A stretch of 64,000 bases of DNA from Lepidodermella squamata (Eukaryota > Gastrotricha). Below are positions 30,692 through 40,639 of this stretch, piece by piece. The stretch is taken from positions 558,001 to 622,000 of the forward strand of contig JBLDXI010000016.1 of assembly GCA_047495785.1 (NCBI GenBank). Direction: 5' to 3'. Positions within the stretch are counted from its first letter, which is position 1. Every line of letters begins with the position of its first letter. The notes beneath the pieces were generated by a model that worked only from the letters and a program-made list of their open reading frames with translations, did not search any database and had not been told where the DNA came from. The position numbers and the translations under genes are program-made.

Positions 30692-32971
30692 TTATGTATG
30701 GCTGATAAACTTTGACCCTACATTGGTCGGAGTTTGCATGGTAGTTGTACAACTTATTACGCCAGGAAGTTCGCCCCCATTTCTCCAAGAAAAGAAGTAA
30801 AGAATTGCACTAACAGTCATTGACGTCACGAGAAGTGCGAAAGCAATAGCCAACTCCTGAACCCCTCCGGCTGAAGTCATGAATCCGATGGCAATTGATG
30901 CGATAAATATCGAAATGCAAGCAATTATTGAAAGAGCGGTTCTCTTCACTGCCGGGTATCGCTTCACGCCTTTGTTGGCTGTAAGTCTCATGGTTAACAA
31001 AACACCGGCTAAGAGAATCACCAAGTTGTAGATCAACGCAACCCCAATCCATGTCAAGCCCCATTTTGAGTAGCACGTAACAGCTGTTGTCTTCACATGG
31101 GCATCAGTAGATTCAATATATCTGAAGTCTTGAACCGTCCATAAAATGTTAGGAGGGTCGATGACCATCCAAATGATATAAAAGATGACGGAAACCATTG
31201 TTAACAACGCTGTTTTCAAATGAGCGAGCTTGCGACTGATCTTTACAGCAGGCCGGCTTTGAGTATGCTTCAGCTTGCGTGAAATAGGTTTCAAAACTTT
31301 TGCAAACTCGTATGCGTCAAAGCTGAGCGCAGCAAAAAGAAGCGTCGCTCCCAATAAGACAAAGAAAATGGACGAGCCACAAATTCCTGTTGATTTCATC
31401 GTAGCGTTGGTTGAAACCAAGACTGAAGAAACGTCGATGAAAAGGAAGCTGGCGATAAAGATCGCGTCTTGTCTAATCAGCTTATAACCTATGAATTTCG
31501 CAATCGCTATGAGATGGGAACCTGACAAAATGACGATTATCACGAATCCAACTATTGAATTCCCAGCTATCTCGTCAATTTCATCCGCGGAGTCTTTGGG
31601 TACAAAACCAGGGGCGAATGGTTTTATCGGTGTGATGTAAAAAGAATTCGTATCAAATAGATTTGTCGAATTGTCTTTCATGGTTACGGAATATCTAACA
31701 ACTTGGCCAACTCCGACTTGATAATTGGTAAGCATTTGAGGTTCGGAATCGAACTCCATGCGTTTGGAATAAGTAAAACGGCCCGTTCGCATGTTTCTAA
31801 ACGAAACGTCAGTCATACTCTTGTTAGCGATGGAACTAACTACATCTGGGTATTTTTTGTAGTCCTTGAGGGTCATTCCCACGGATTTCAGCTTGATTTC
31901 AGCCACCTCAAGTGCTCTAACCGCGGCCATGGCTGCATCGTAGCACATGTGGCGATAAATGTCCCCAGGGTGGGTAGTGCGAGTCTTCTCTGCCCAAATA
32001 CGTTCGAAAGCATTGTAACTTAGACCCATCTCATCAATTCCATTGTTTGGCAGGATCAGTGGGTCTGCAGGTCCTGATACAATTGTACGAAGCAGTTGCT
32101 CAGTGTACATTTCCCTAGTACATTTGGGCGGATAGGCCGGTGGAAATGACGGATCAGCATAAGCTATGCTCGCGATGAAGAACAGGTATCTATCCCCTCT
32201 CATTCCGAATCTGTGCAATTGGCAAAGGAATATCGTGATAGACCGCCAATCTCCAGCTTCCATCGAAAATACCCGAACATCGGCCTCTTTCAGCGTTAGA
32301 ATGAATTCATCGGAAAATTCCGTCACTGCCTCGAATTTCACCACGTCAAAGCCATTTCGAACGAGAGCGTAGTGGAAGAAGATTGCGGACTCTGTGTTGA
32401 GGGTATTTCCATTCAATATAGTAACAACGGCGATTTTCCGAATATTCGAGAATTTTTTCAAAAACTGAACTCGGGACAGGAGACCAATTTCTGCAGGCGA
32501 TCGAACGCGATAGAAATTCGGAAATAAATCTCGGCGTTGAGTTAGGCCTGGCGCTGGGCATGACGACGCAATTACGACCATGTTCAAATGTTTCGCAACC
32601 GAGCCCAGTGTTCGACATCCCGCTGTAAAGATAGGTCCAATGGCGACAGGGGACGGGAAAAAGTCTTTGTTATCTTGCGACTCAATGTAATCCCAGTAGA
32701 ATTGAACGCCTTGCATGGCCGATCCGGCTGTATTTGCGATTTCATCACGATGATCGAGTTCTATTTGATATTCGGGCAAAATATCGCTTCTGTTGTTGAC
32801 CAGCTCAATTGCCAAATCCTCCGCCTGTAGGCAACGATTGAAATCCAAGCCAGGGATACCTGAATTAACCGGCAACACCGACAACATTCTGAGTCGAAAT
32901 GGCTTGGCAGCCAGATTGAACTGCTCGAAAGAAAGCAGTAGCTTGATAAATAACCAAATTTCAAGATTCAT
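30692..32971 (-). CDS. GPCR5: class C (GABA-B-like) receptor
   Basis: A single exon of 759 residues. The signal peptide (about 1-22) precedes KPFRLRMLSV. The Venus flytrap domain has HRDEI, GPIFTAGCRTLG and YRHMCYDAAM. Seven membrane segments follow from about residue 470, with class C cysteines in GICGSS and VTCYSKWG and DPPNILWTV after TM4. Its ligand domain groups with GPCR1 and GPCR3 (NGNTLNTES). Its TM2-TM3 block is almost identical to that of GPCR6. The C terminus is short. It is a likely plasma-membrane receptor of unknown ligand. Confidence 0.9.
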   Translation of the reverse strand: MNLEIWLFIKLLLSFEQFNLAAKPFRLRMLSVLPVNSGIPGLDFNRCLQAEDLAIELVNNRSDILPEYQIELDHRDEIANTAGSAMQGVQFYWDYIESQDNKDFFPSPVAIGPIFTAGCRTLGSVAKHLNMVVIASSCPAPGLTQRRDLFPNFYRVRSPAEIGLLSRVQFLKKFSNIRKIAVVTILNGNTLNTESAIFFHYALVRNGFDVVKFEAVTEFSDEFILTLKEADVRVFSMEAGDWRSITIFLCQLHRFGMRGDRYLFFIASIAYADPSFPPAYPPKCTREMYTEQLLRTIVSGPADPLILPNNGIDEMGLSYNAFERIWAEKTRTTHPGDIYRHMCYDAAMAAVRALEVAEIKLKSVGMTLKDYKKYPDVVSSIANKSMTDVSFRNMRTGRFTYSKRMEFDSEPQMLTNYQVGVGQVVRYSVTMKDNSTNLFDTNSFYITPIKPFAPGFVPKDSADEIDEIAGNSIVGFVIIVILSGSHLIAIAKFIGYKLIRQDAIFIASFLFIDVSSVLVSTNATMKSTGICGSSIFFVLLGATLLFAALSFDAYEFAKVLKPISRKLKHTQSRPAVKISRKLAHLKTALLTMVSVIFYIIWMVIDPPNILWTVQDFRYIESTDAHVKTTAVTCYSKWGLTWIGVALIYNLVILLAGVLLTMRLTANKGVKRYPAVKRTALSIIACISIFIASIAIGFMTSAGGVQELAIAFALLVTSMTVSAILYFFSWRNGGELPGVISCTTTMQTPTNVGSKFISHT

Positions 32972-33451
32972 TATTATTATTATCTTCTCAAAAAATGAAA
33001 TACTTTTTATGTTCGGGCATATTTATACCTTATTCATCGGATTTCCATTAGGGACCTCGCCAAAACAGGAAATTCCACGAAAACAGACCATCCTGCCGCT
33101 TAAAAGGATTTCGCTTAATTCTGTTTCGCCTTCTTCAGTAACAAACAGATGTAGTTTCGCATTAAGCAGGGCACGACATGCGTCTCTGAAATTTGTCAAA
33201 GGCTTGACGCGTGTCTGTTTTCCTGTCGATAGGGTCGATGGGGTCGATAGGGTCACATTTCACGAAGTATTATGTATATATCTTAAGCCGATTTCTTTCT
33301 CTGACATGTAACGGAAAAAGTGAACCGAAAACGATGACACATCATCAGTGGCGTAATAGTAATAGCTATGATTCATTGTTTTTGAGGGGGAGGGGTGACA
33401 TTTTTTTATACTCGTGTATACTCAAAGAAGGCGACCCGCGAGCGGAGCATT
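32972..33451. other. 5' flank of GPCR5
   Basis: Short tandem GGGTCGATA words occur near 33227-33252. No gene was recognised. Confidence 0.4.
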
Positions 33452-33585
33452 TGCTACGATCTTGGATTCCAGAGCTGCCAGGGATGGAAAAAATGTTTGC
33501 TGTTTTTGCAAAACTGGCTAGACATTTCAACTTTCAACTAGAGCGAGCAGAGCGAGAAAATTCCGAAGATTTTCCACTATAAATG
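33452..33585 (+). repeat. Interspersed repeat R1, copy 3
   Basis: GATCTTGGATTCCAGAGCTG and CAGGGATGGAAAAAATGTTT are followed by a GAGCGAGCAGAGCGAG purine run and GAAGATTTTCC, matching copies 1 and 2. Confidence 0.6.
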
Positions 33586-33741
33586 GCTTCATTTCCACTC
33601 AAAATTAACGAATAAGTGAGATGAATTGAGCGTGGTTCAGTGGCGAAAAATTAGAACAGTCTTCGGCGTGTTCGGCAGTGCTCGTGCCGGTCTGTGAAGT
33701 TTAAATCATTTTCGCCTGGTTACGAAAAGATCACCAATTAA

Positions 33742-34687
33742 CCCTCCAGCGCCCACGGCGTGTATACACGCGTTTTCCACTTTTAATACCCGACAAATTC
33801 AGATGTTATCAATCAGCCTTTTCTTTTCACCTGATAATTTATTTCACTATGATTACGATGAAAAATATCGACCCCGAAAATTTTTTGCTGAAACAGCTGT
33901 GCCCTCTGTCGACGCAAAGTTGGCAAGTGCCTAATCGCTGGTTTACACGCTTATGGTGCGTCTTAATACGCAAAGTTGGCGTCTTAACACGCCACAATGG
34001 TCACACAGCTAGTGCGTGTTCACACGCGAACAATGTTGCGTCACAACACGCCAAAGACATTAACTAGGGCAAAAATAGCTATAAAACGCGAGCTGAATGC
34101 ATTGAAAAAATCAGAGTTTCATCGATACTTAGTTTTTGAGATATTCTGAATTCTGATCTTTTTCTGGCAATTCAACTGGCATCTCCACGGCTTCTGGCGC
34201 AAGGGCACAAGGTGAACCTGCTGAATACCGCGCTGGGTATCACTGCCGAAAACAATCAAATTAATTGCGCAAACGGCTTGACTTCGACATCGCGCGCTAC
34301 CTTGCCAATTCAATCACTAATCAATGAAAACTTGAACTATTTATTTTTAATTTAATTTTTTTTAATTTGCAAGCTGAGTGATTGATTATTGTTGATTTTA
34401 GCGAGAATCGTTGAAATTCCTGCGATTTCCGAATAAAAATGGTCAAAATCATGAATAAAATTAGCATATGGGCGTGTTTAGACGCCTCAATTTTTGCGTG
34501 TGAAGACGCCTCATTAGCGTGTCGAGACGTCTTAGTAATTTTTTTCGCAACTTGCGGGTATAGACGTCGAGATTTTGAAAAAGCGGGCTTACGCGTCCAA
34601 GTCGGCGTGTAAATCCGCCAAATCACCGAAAAACGCCTTTGCGTGTATACGCGCACATAGACACGCGCATCCGTGGGCGCTGGAGGG
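33742..34687. mobile_element. piggyBac-like MITE (TTAA target)
   Basis: The termini CCCTCCAGCGCCCACG and its perfect complement are flanked by TTAA at 33738-33741 and 34688-34691. TTAA targets with CCCT-type ends are the mark of piggyBac. The 946-base interior lacks a transposase. Both sub-terminal zones hold many palindromic words such as GCGTGTATACACGCG, GCGTGTTCACACGCG and GCGTGTGAAGACGCC, possibly transposase-binding sites. Confidence 0.85.
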
Positions 34688-34694
34688 TTAAAGC

Positions 34695-34850
34695 AGTGCG
34701 CGAAGTACGGGGGAGGAATGAGGGGTATCGTACCCCCCAGTTCACAAGGCCAAAGTGGAAAATCCCCCCAAAAAATACAGGGGGGACCCTTTGGTCGTAT
34801 ATTTTGGGGCCGAAAATACCCCCTAGCTCGAGGATCCTACTTCGCGCACT
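34695..34850. mobile_element. Short TIR element next to the piggyBac-like MITE
   Basis: Inverted ends CAGTGCGCGAAGTA and TACTTCGCGCACTG enclose about 130 bases with G- and C-homopolymer runs. The flanks TTAAAG on the left and AATTAAAG on the right are similar, but a target duplication is not certain. Confidence 0.6.
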
Positions 34851-35060
34851 GAATTAAAGTCAAAATCGTGAGATTTTTCTGGTTAGGAAAATTTTATTAC
34901 TTTGAATCCGAGAATGTATTGGTACGCATTTACTCTGGTATGAAAATGATTTGTTACGAATGTATCACTGTACGAATTTACGGTTAAGAAGTTACCATGA
35001 ATCGTTCAGATAAATATTTACAAACTTGAACATGAACAACATGAAAAAGCATGGTTTCAA

Positions 35061-37352
35061 TTACGGAGCCACAGAACATCTGGTGTCTTTCGGCTGTGTA
35101 ATCTGACCGGACGTAGGTGGTTGCTTCCACGAGATAAAGTAGAATATAGCACTGATAGCAGTTGATGTCATGAGAAGTGCCGCAGCGATACACAAATCCT
35201 GAACCTGTCCGGATGAAGTCATGAATCCGATGGCGACAGATGCCAAGAACATCGAAATGCAGACAATCAATGCCAGAACGAGCTTTTTAATTTCAGGATA
35301 TCGTTTTATACCTTGTTTAGCTCCGAGCTTCATCATTGACAGAAAACCGATGAGGAGAATCGCCACATTGTAGATCAAAGCCACTCCAATCCATATCAGA
35401 CCATACTGAGAGGAACAAGTCGCGGCTTTTGTCCTCACATAAACATCGGCATACTTGAAGTATTTCAAGTCACGAACAGTCCATACAATTTTAGGAAGGT
35501 CGATCGCCATCCAAATGATGTAAAAGAGGATGGCAACTATCGTTATTATCTCAGTTTTAAGATGAGTGCGCTTGCGACTGATATTTATCTTAGGCGGGGG
35601 TTGATTTGGCTTGGCTTTCTTAGGAATAGGTTTCAAAACTTTTGTGAACGCGTATGCTTCAAAGCTGAGCGCGGCAAAAAGAAGCGTGGCTCCCGATAAG
35701 ACAAAGAAAATGGACGAGCCACAAATTCCTGTTGATTTCATCGTAGCGTTGGTTGAAACCAAGACTGAAGAAACGTCGAGGAAAACGAAGCTGGCGATAA
35801 AGATCGCGTCTTGTTTGATCAGCATCAAAGTGAGGTATTTCGCTATTGCGGTGAGATGGGAACCCGACAAAATGACGACGATAATGAATCCAAATATTGA
35901 ATCACCAGCTATCACATCGACTTCATCAGCCGAATCCTTTGGAACAAACCCAGGAGCGAATGACTTCACTGGCGAGATGCTAAACACATTTTCATCGAAT
36001 AGATCTGTTGAATTCGCTTCCAATTTGACAACAAATCTAACGACTTGCCCATCTTCGTAGGTGGTCAGCATTTGCGGCTCGGAGTCCCACTCTAATCGTT
36101 TCGAATAGAAAAAAGGTCCTGTTCTCATGTTGTTAAACGAAACATTGGCCGCACTCATATTAGCGATAGAAGCAACGAAAGGAGAGTCATTCTTGTAATC
36201 CTTCAGGGTCATTTTCATGGATTGCAGTTTGGTTTCCGTCGCCTCAAGTATTCTCACTGCTGTCATGGCGGCATCGTAGCACATATGCCGATAGATATCG
36301 CCCGGATGATAGTATGGAATATATTTAGCCCAGATACTTTCGAATTCATTGTAAGTTAGGCCGAATTCGTCTTTACCGTCGTACGGGATCATTAACGGGT
36401 CGACCGGGCCTGAGAGAATTGTTCGAGTCAATTGCTCAATGTATATCTCCTTCGTACAGTCTGGTGGGTAGACAAAGTAAGGAAGGACTTTAGGATCACC
36501 GTAGGCCATGCTCCCGATGAAGAAAAGATATCGCCCGCCTTTCATCCCAAACTTGTGGAGCTGGCAAAGAAATATTAGGTTGGATCGCCAATCACCAGCC
36601 TCCATTGAAAACACGCGAATATCGGCGTCTTTCAGCGTTAGGATGAATTCATCAGTGAATTCAGTTACTGCCTCAAATTTTAGTACATCGAAGCCAGATC
36701 GAACCAAAGCGCTATGAAAGTATATCGCAGACTCCGTGTTGAAGGTGATGTCAGTGTTTAGTATTGTTACTACGGCGATTTTTCGAATATTAGTGAATTT
36801 TTTCAAGAATTGAATTCGCGCATGATGGCCGATTTCTGTGGGAGAGCGTATGCGGTATAGGTTTGGAAATAAATCTCGTCTTTCAGTTAGACCAGGGGCT
36901 GGGCAAGACGTCGCGACTACAACCATGTCCAAGTGGCCTGAGACTGAGCCTAAAGATTTGCAGCCAGGAGTAAAAATTGGGCCGAGAGCCACTGGGGATG
37001 GATATTGGCTTCGATCATCTTGCGATTCAATGTATTCCCAGGAGAACTGAACGCCATGCATAGCTGATCCAGCAGTATTGACAATCTCGTCGCGATGATC
37101 GAGTTCGATGTGATAATCTGGCAAAATGTCGCTCCTGTTGTTGACCAGCTCAATTGCCAAATCTTGCGCCAGTGAACAGCGGTAGAAATCCACGCCAGGG
37201 ATGCCTGAATTTACCGGCAAAACTGACAACATTCTGAGCCGATATGGCTTGGCAGCGTCAGTGGAATGACGCAACGATGCACATAACCCGAAAAAGAGGA
37301 AGAAGTTTGAACCCATTTGTTGCAGAAATAATATTTTATTTCGGATTCGCAT
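35061..37352 (-). CDS. GPCR6: class C (GABA-B-like) receptor, mosaic of paralogues
   Basis: A single exon of 763 residues from the first ATG. The internal ATG at 37316 (MGSNFFLFFGL) would start directly at a signal peptide. The Venus flytrap domain shares NTDITFNTES, YIPYYHPGD and LEWDSEP with GPCR4. YRHMCYDAAM and the TM2-TM3 block (TGICGSSIFFVL, LLFAALSF) match GPCR5 almost exactly, including a run of about 100 nearly identical bases near 35690-35800. The class C cysteines are in GICGSS and ATCSSQYG. The loop 2 region reads DLPKIVWTV instead of DPP. It is a likely functional receptor of unknown ligand. Confidence 0.9.
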   Translation of the reverse strand: MRIRNKILFLQQMGSNFFLFFGLCASLRHSTDAAKPYRLRMLSVLPVNSGIPGVDFYRCSLAQDLAIELVNNRSDILPDYHIELDHRDEIVNTAGSAMHGVQFSWEYIESQDDRSQYPSPVALGPIFTPGCKSLGSVSGHLDMVVVATSCPAPGLTERRDLFPNLYRIRSPTEIGHHARIQFLKKFTNIRKIAVVTILNTDITFNTESAIYFHSALVRSGFDVLKFEAVTEFTDEFILTLKDADIRVFSMEAGDWRSNLIFLCQLHKFGMKGGRYLFFIGSMAYGDPKVLPYFVYPPDCTKEIYIEQLTRTILSGPVDPLMIPYDGKDEFGLTYNEFESIWAKYIPYYHPGDIYRHMCYDAAMTAVRILEATETKLQSMKMTLKDYKNDSPFVASIANMSAANVSFNNMRTGPFFYSKRLEWDSEPQMLTTYEDGQVVRFVVKLEANSTDLFDENVFSISPVKSFAPGFVPKDSADEVDVIAGDSIFGFIIVVILSGSHLTAIAKYLTLMLIKQDAIFIASFVFLDVSSVLVSTNATMKSTGICGSSIFFVLSGATLLFAALSFEAYAFTKVLKPIPKKAKPNQPPPKINISRKRTHLKTEIITIVAILFYIIWMAIDLPKIVWTVRDLKYFKYADVYVRTKAATCSSQYGLIWIGVALIYNVAILLIGFLSMMKLGAKQGIKRYPEIKKLVLALIVCISMFLASVAIGFMTSSGQVQDLCIAAALLMTSTAISAIFYFISWKQPPTSGQITQPKDTRCSVAP

Positions 37353-37780
37353 CGCCTTATATATCCCTTTCGGATTTCCATTTCCTGTTGTGCTTGACGT
37401 GACAACAGGAAGTGCAGGTCATGTTTTTTTCCTTAGGTATTGGAAACTACTGTGTTTTGTGTTGTTGTTTCTTTGATCAAACTAACAAGCTATTTGAAAC
37501 CACAGACAATGCACCGGTCGTGCTCAACCAGCACAGACAGAGCTTTTCCGAAATATAGACTATTTCTATGCATGTTTTATATATTTGTACTTTCCCGAAA
37601 AATTGCACAAAAGCCTCTATTATGTGTCATATATTTCACTCATCATGGATTGATGTGTATGGATTGTCCAATGCTGAGACATTTTTTGAGAATAATGAAA
37701 CGAGTGATTCACCACCATGAGGGTAGGGCGATGAAGGATAATAGACTGCCGGAACTCTAGTTAAAGAATGCATGAGAGAA
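37353..37780. other. 5' flank of GPCR6
   Basis: No gene recognised. Direct repeats of TTAAAGAATG occur at its right edge. Confidence 0.4.
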
Positions 37781-37876
37781 CGTTTCATTATTAAAGAATG
37801 AGAGAACGAACAGGATAGTTTTCATACTTTCCTGAAAACTATCCTGTTCGTTCTCTCATTCTTTAATAATGAAACG
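37781..37876. repeat. Perfect hairpin, 43-base arms
   Basis: Arms 37781-37823 and 37834-37876 are perfect complements with a 10-base loop. The arms contain AAGAATGAGAGAACGAACAG. It begins 429 bases upstream of the GPCR6 start. The arms are too perfect and long for a typical animal microRNA precursor; a foldback or double-stranded RNA source is more likely. Confidence 0.88.
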
Positions 37877-38155
37877 ATGAGGACGGAAGACACAACACAC
37901 AACCTATTGATTCCGCTAGTTATAGCCCCGATCTTGAAGGACTCGGGACTCTGTAAGTGCCGTCGAATTGTAACGTAACAAATTTTCTTTCTAGTAGATA
38001 TCGCTAGCGTCGTTGAATAACTCGGAATATGTAACTCGCTTTTGTAACTCAGTTACAAAGCGACGGCACCAAGTGATGATTGCTCTCGCATGGGCTATTC
38101 ATTTTTAGTTAACTATTCAAGTTCAGAGAGAAATTATCGAGCAGACTGCGCAGGA

Positions 38156-39545
38156 AAATTTGTTTTGCGAATCATGAAAATGCAAAGGAAAAAGTGCATT
38201 TCATTTATCCCGAGGTTATGCATTATCTCACCGACCTCCTTCTACCACAAAACTTTAGCTAATGGGTGTAACAATGTCTCTAATTACCCTGGCGTCCAAG
38301 TAAAACAAATTGGATTTGTGATGATGACATTACGCGACATACTACTCCACTTTATTCACATATCTTCAACCGACTCTCACAGCTTCCGCAGTGAATACTG
38401 CAGAATATTGCATTATCAACAACTACTTCAAAGCTTGATGTAGTTGAACTCCTTATACGGCATGTAATCTTCATCTATCCAACATCCATCCGACATCTGA
38501 CAATAGTCGATTTTGTCGCTTTTGGTTTGTACACGGAACGCCCTGCAAGCCTTGTTGCTGCGACACAATGCGGCACACTTGTCAACGGGTGTATTTTTAT
38601 ATTCAGGTCCCACACGGTCACCACCCATAACTCCACGCCCACAATACTGACGGACATACTTGAATCCAGCAGGATCTGTAGAAAAAAAACAGAGATCAAC
38701 ATCGCGAAGTCAACATTAACCACCGCTGTAAACTTGCCTGCAGATGCAGCTAGCCCGATGAGCATAGCCAATAAGAAGAGAACTGACTTGAACATTGTGT
38801 ATGAGACTTGACAACTGAGAATAAAACGAAGTTGGTTTTACAAATTAAAATGAACAACTGACTAAGACGTGAAGTGGTAGCGCTGATCTGCCTGATCTGT
38901 CGCGGCATCGCAGCTGAAAGATCAACCGACTGGTAAAGAACGTGATCGTCTAGCCGGGCATCAAGGGTGCGATGACGTTCGCCAAGTTGTATTTTTGCAT
39001 GCGCAGTGTCAACAATTTCGCTCTGAACTCGGTGCAAATAAAAATGAATAGCCTACGCGGGAGCACTCATCAAGTAATGAGTCAGTTTCTTGTGTGCTAT
39101 GTCAGCTAATAAATTGTCATCTCTATTAGCCCAATTTTTTTTATAATATGCGATATTGAGAAAATTGGAAAAAGCAGCGAAATAATGAACGAAAACAAAA
39201 ATAAAGTACCACCGGAAATGATGTTCAATACCTATTTTGCAGTGTATGTGTTTAAATAGAGTTAAATGGCTTCGCTTGTTGGCTTCGGGCTTGCCGGTGC
39301 AACGGTAGTGCCGGGTCATATGCATTTCTTTTATGGACAACAATCCGGAGAAACTGCATCTGAAACGCCGAGAAGCTGAAATGTATAAAAACGTAAAGCT
39401 ATTCAAATGCTAAATTACTAGGAAATTATTAAAATTTTTTGTACAATTCAGCTCCTCGGCGTTGCTCTCCATTTACGAAACCTATAAATTGGATAATCGT
39501 CGGGAAATGAAGGTTCGATATCCGAGGCGTACTTGTGCGCGAAAT
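38156..39545. repeat. Exact segmental duplication, left copy
   Basis: All 1390 bases reappear at 48900-50289, offset 10,744, in the same orientation with no difference that I could see. The block holds the PAN3 gene, its flanks and the 3' end of a transposase-like relic. Flanking sequence differs immediately outside, and no obvious terminal repeats mark the ends. Confidence 0.92.
38428..38795 (-). CDS. Small secreted PAN/Apple-like protein (PAN3), two exons
   Basis: Exon 1 is 38738-38795 and exon 2 is 38428-38675, phase 1, giving 101 residues. The signal peptide is MFKSVLFLLAMLIGLAASA. The mature part has six cysteines in QYCGRG, DKCAALCRSNKACRAF and YCQMSDGC, the same order as PAN1. The 62-base intron starts GCAAGT and ends CTACAG, a GC-AG intron conserved with PAN1. 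It is related to PAN1 and more distantly to PAN2. It is secreted, and the binding partner is unknown. The gene is duplicated exactly at 49172-49539. Confidence 0.72.
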
Positions 39546-39808
39546 TCTGCGCTTTTCCGCGCAGCTCGGCTTCACTCAGCGACTGAAGTCCTGTTAGGAA
39601 GTTGAAAAAGGCGGATATTTCGGCGTAAGCTGACCTCCGCTTTTCGACATCAGCTTCGAGATTGAAAATAATGACTTCGAAAGTTTCTGAACTAAAAAAC
39701 TCCCGCGGATCGTTGCGATTCTCTGAGATCGAAGGCCCGCCGCGCTTTTTCTGGTAGTCCTGATCAATTGTACTCTCTATAGCTTCGCATTCGATTGCTT
39801 CGAATTAT
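39448..39808 (-). pseudogene. Fragment of a hAT/ZMYM1-like transposase-derived protein
   Basis: The minus strand reads about 119 codons without a stop, from 39808 to a TGA at 39448. Features are FEVIIFNLEADVEKRRSAY, then FFNFLTGLQSLSEAELRGKA, then ASDIEPSFPDDYP. This pattern recalls the region before the C-terminal dimerisation domain of hAT-type transposases and ZMYM1-like host proteins. There is no start codon or N-terminal half. The duplication boundary at 39545 cuts through it, so the right copy keeps only the last 33 or so codons (50192-50289). Confidence 0.45.
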
Positions 39809-39850
39809 TCTTTGAGACCACCTAGAAAGTGTTCAAGGGATTCAAGTACA

Positions 39851-40035
39851 GTAAAAGTAGTGTAAACCGGAGTCGTCTAAACCGGAATTTCTCTAAACCG
39901 GACGGATTTCAGTGGCTCTTGCAGAAAGTGTGCACTTTACATTATACATTTGTCGTCTAAACCGGACTTTTCCTAATTCGGAGCGATTTTTGACGTGGGA
40001 AGGTTAAAAAGTCCGGTTTAGACCCTTTTTCCCTT
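39851..40035. mobile_element. Possible pogo/Tigger-like MITE
   Basis: TACAGTAAAAG, then repeated TCTAAACCGGA words (TGTAAACCGG, TCTAAACCGG twice, CTCTAAACCGG), and at the right the complement CCGGTTTAGACCC. The CAGTA start after TA and TAAACCGG repeats resemble pogo-type ends. The right end is not clean. Confidence 0.4.
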
Positions 40036-40505
40036 GCTTTTCGTCATTTTCAAAGCGCTTGGAACCAGGCTCTTCCGAGGCGTTAACTTTGGTGTTGCTC
40101 ATGAATGACAGCCGAAGAGTGGATGATCCACACTGCGCCACCTCCGCTTATGAAATATGATGACGATCAAATCCTGCTTAAATACTTTTTGTGAATAATA
40201 CGATATCACTTGTTACAAGATCTTATTGATCAGTGAATCTCTAAATCAAGGTAGAGGATTGGGATTTTTGGGAGTTTCAGGAACTACGCGAAGTCCATTA
40301 AAATGAAAAAATGCCGGCTAAATCGTTGGCCGAACCTAGCCGAAACATTTAGTTCCACAGAGTTCGGCCAGGACGTGAAACTATATCGACGTTGTAAAAC
40401 GAATCTAAAAAATTCCCCACGTATAACTGGCTCAATCGAGTTGCTAATTCTAATAAGTCTACCTCAATGAAAGAAATATTTCCGGAATACCGACGCCTTA
40501 TTCAA
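40036..40505. other. No gene recognised
   Basis: Spacer between MITEs with no coding domain or recognisable element. Confidence 0.4.
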
Positions 40506-40524
40506 AATTAGACCATGTGACGTA

Positions 40525-40630
40525 CAGGGTGTTCAAGAAATAATAGCTAGCTATAAATAGCTTTGCTGCTTTTGGCACGCGATTCAGCGTTTTCGAGCTA
40601 AAAGTTAGATATTATTTAACGAACACCCTG
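40525..40630. mobile_element. 106-base MITE with CAGGGTGTTC ends
   Basis: Ends CAGGGTGTTC and GAACACCCTG, flanked by TA on both sides. The inverted match extends to about 25 bases with mismatches. This is typical of a mariner-type MITE. It inserted into the left terminal repeat of the larger MITE. Confidence 0.75.
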
Positions 40631-40639
40631 TAGCCGTCA

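Noticed and set aside
33880-34660. CRISPR-like array of GCGTGT words
   Set aside because: The words are short, irregularly spaced palindromes inside a TTAA-flanked eukaryotic MITE; no fixed repeat and spacer lengths.
37781-37876. microRNA precursor
   Set aside because: Arms are perfectly complementary for 43 bases, whereas animal precursors normally have bulges and mismatches; no conservation evidence.
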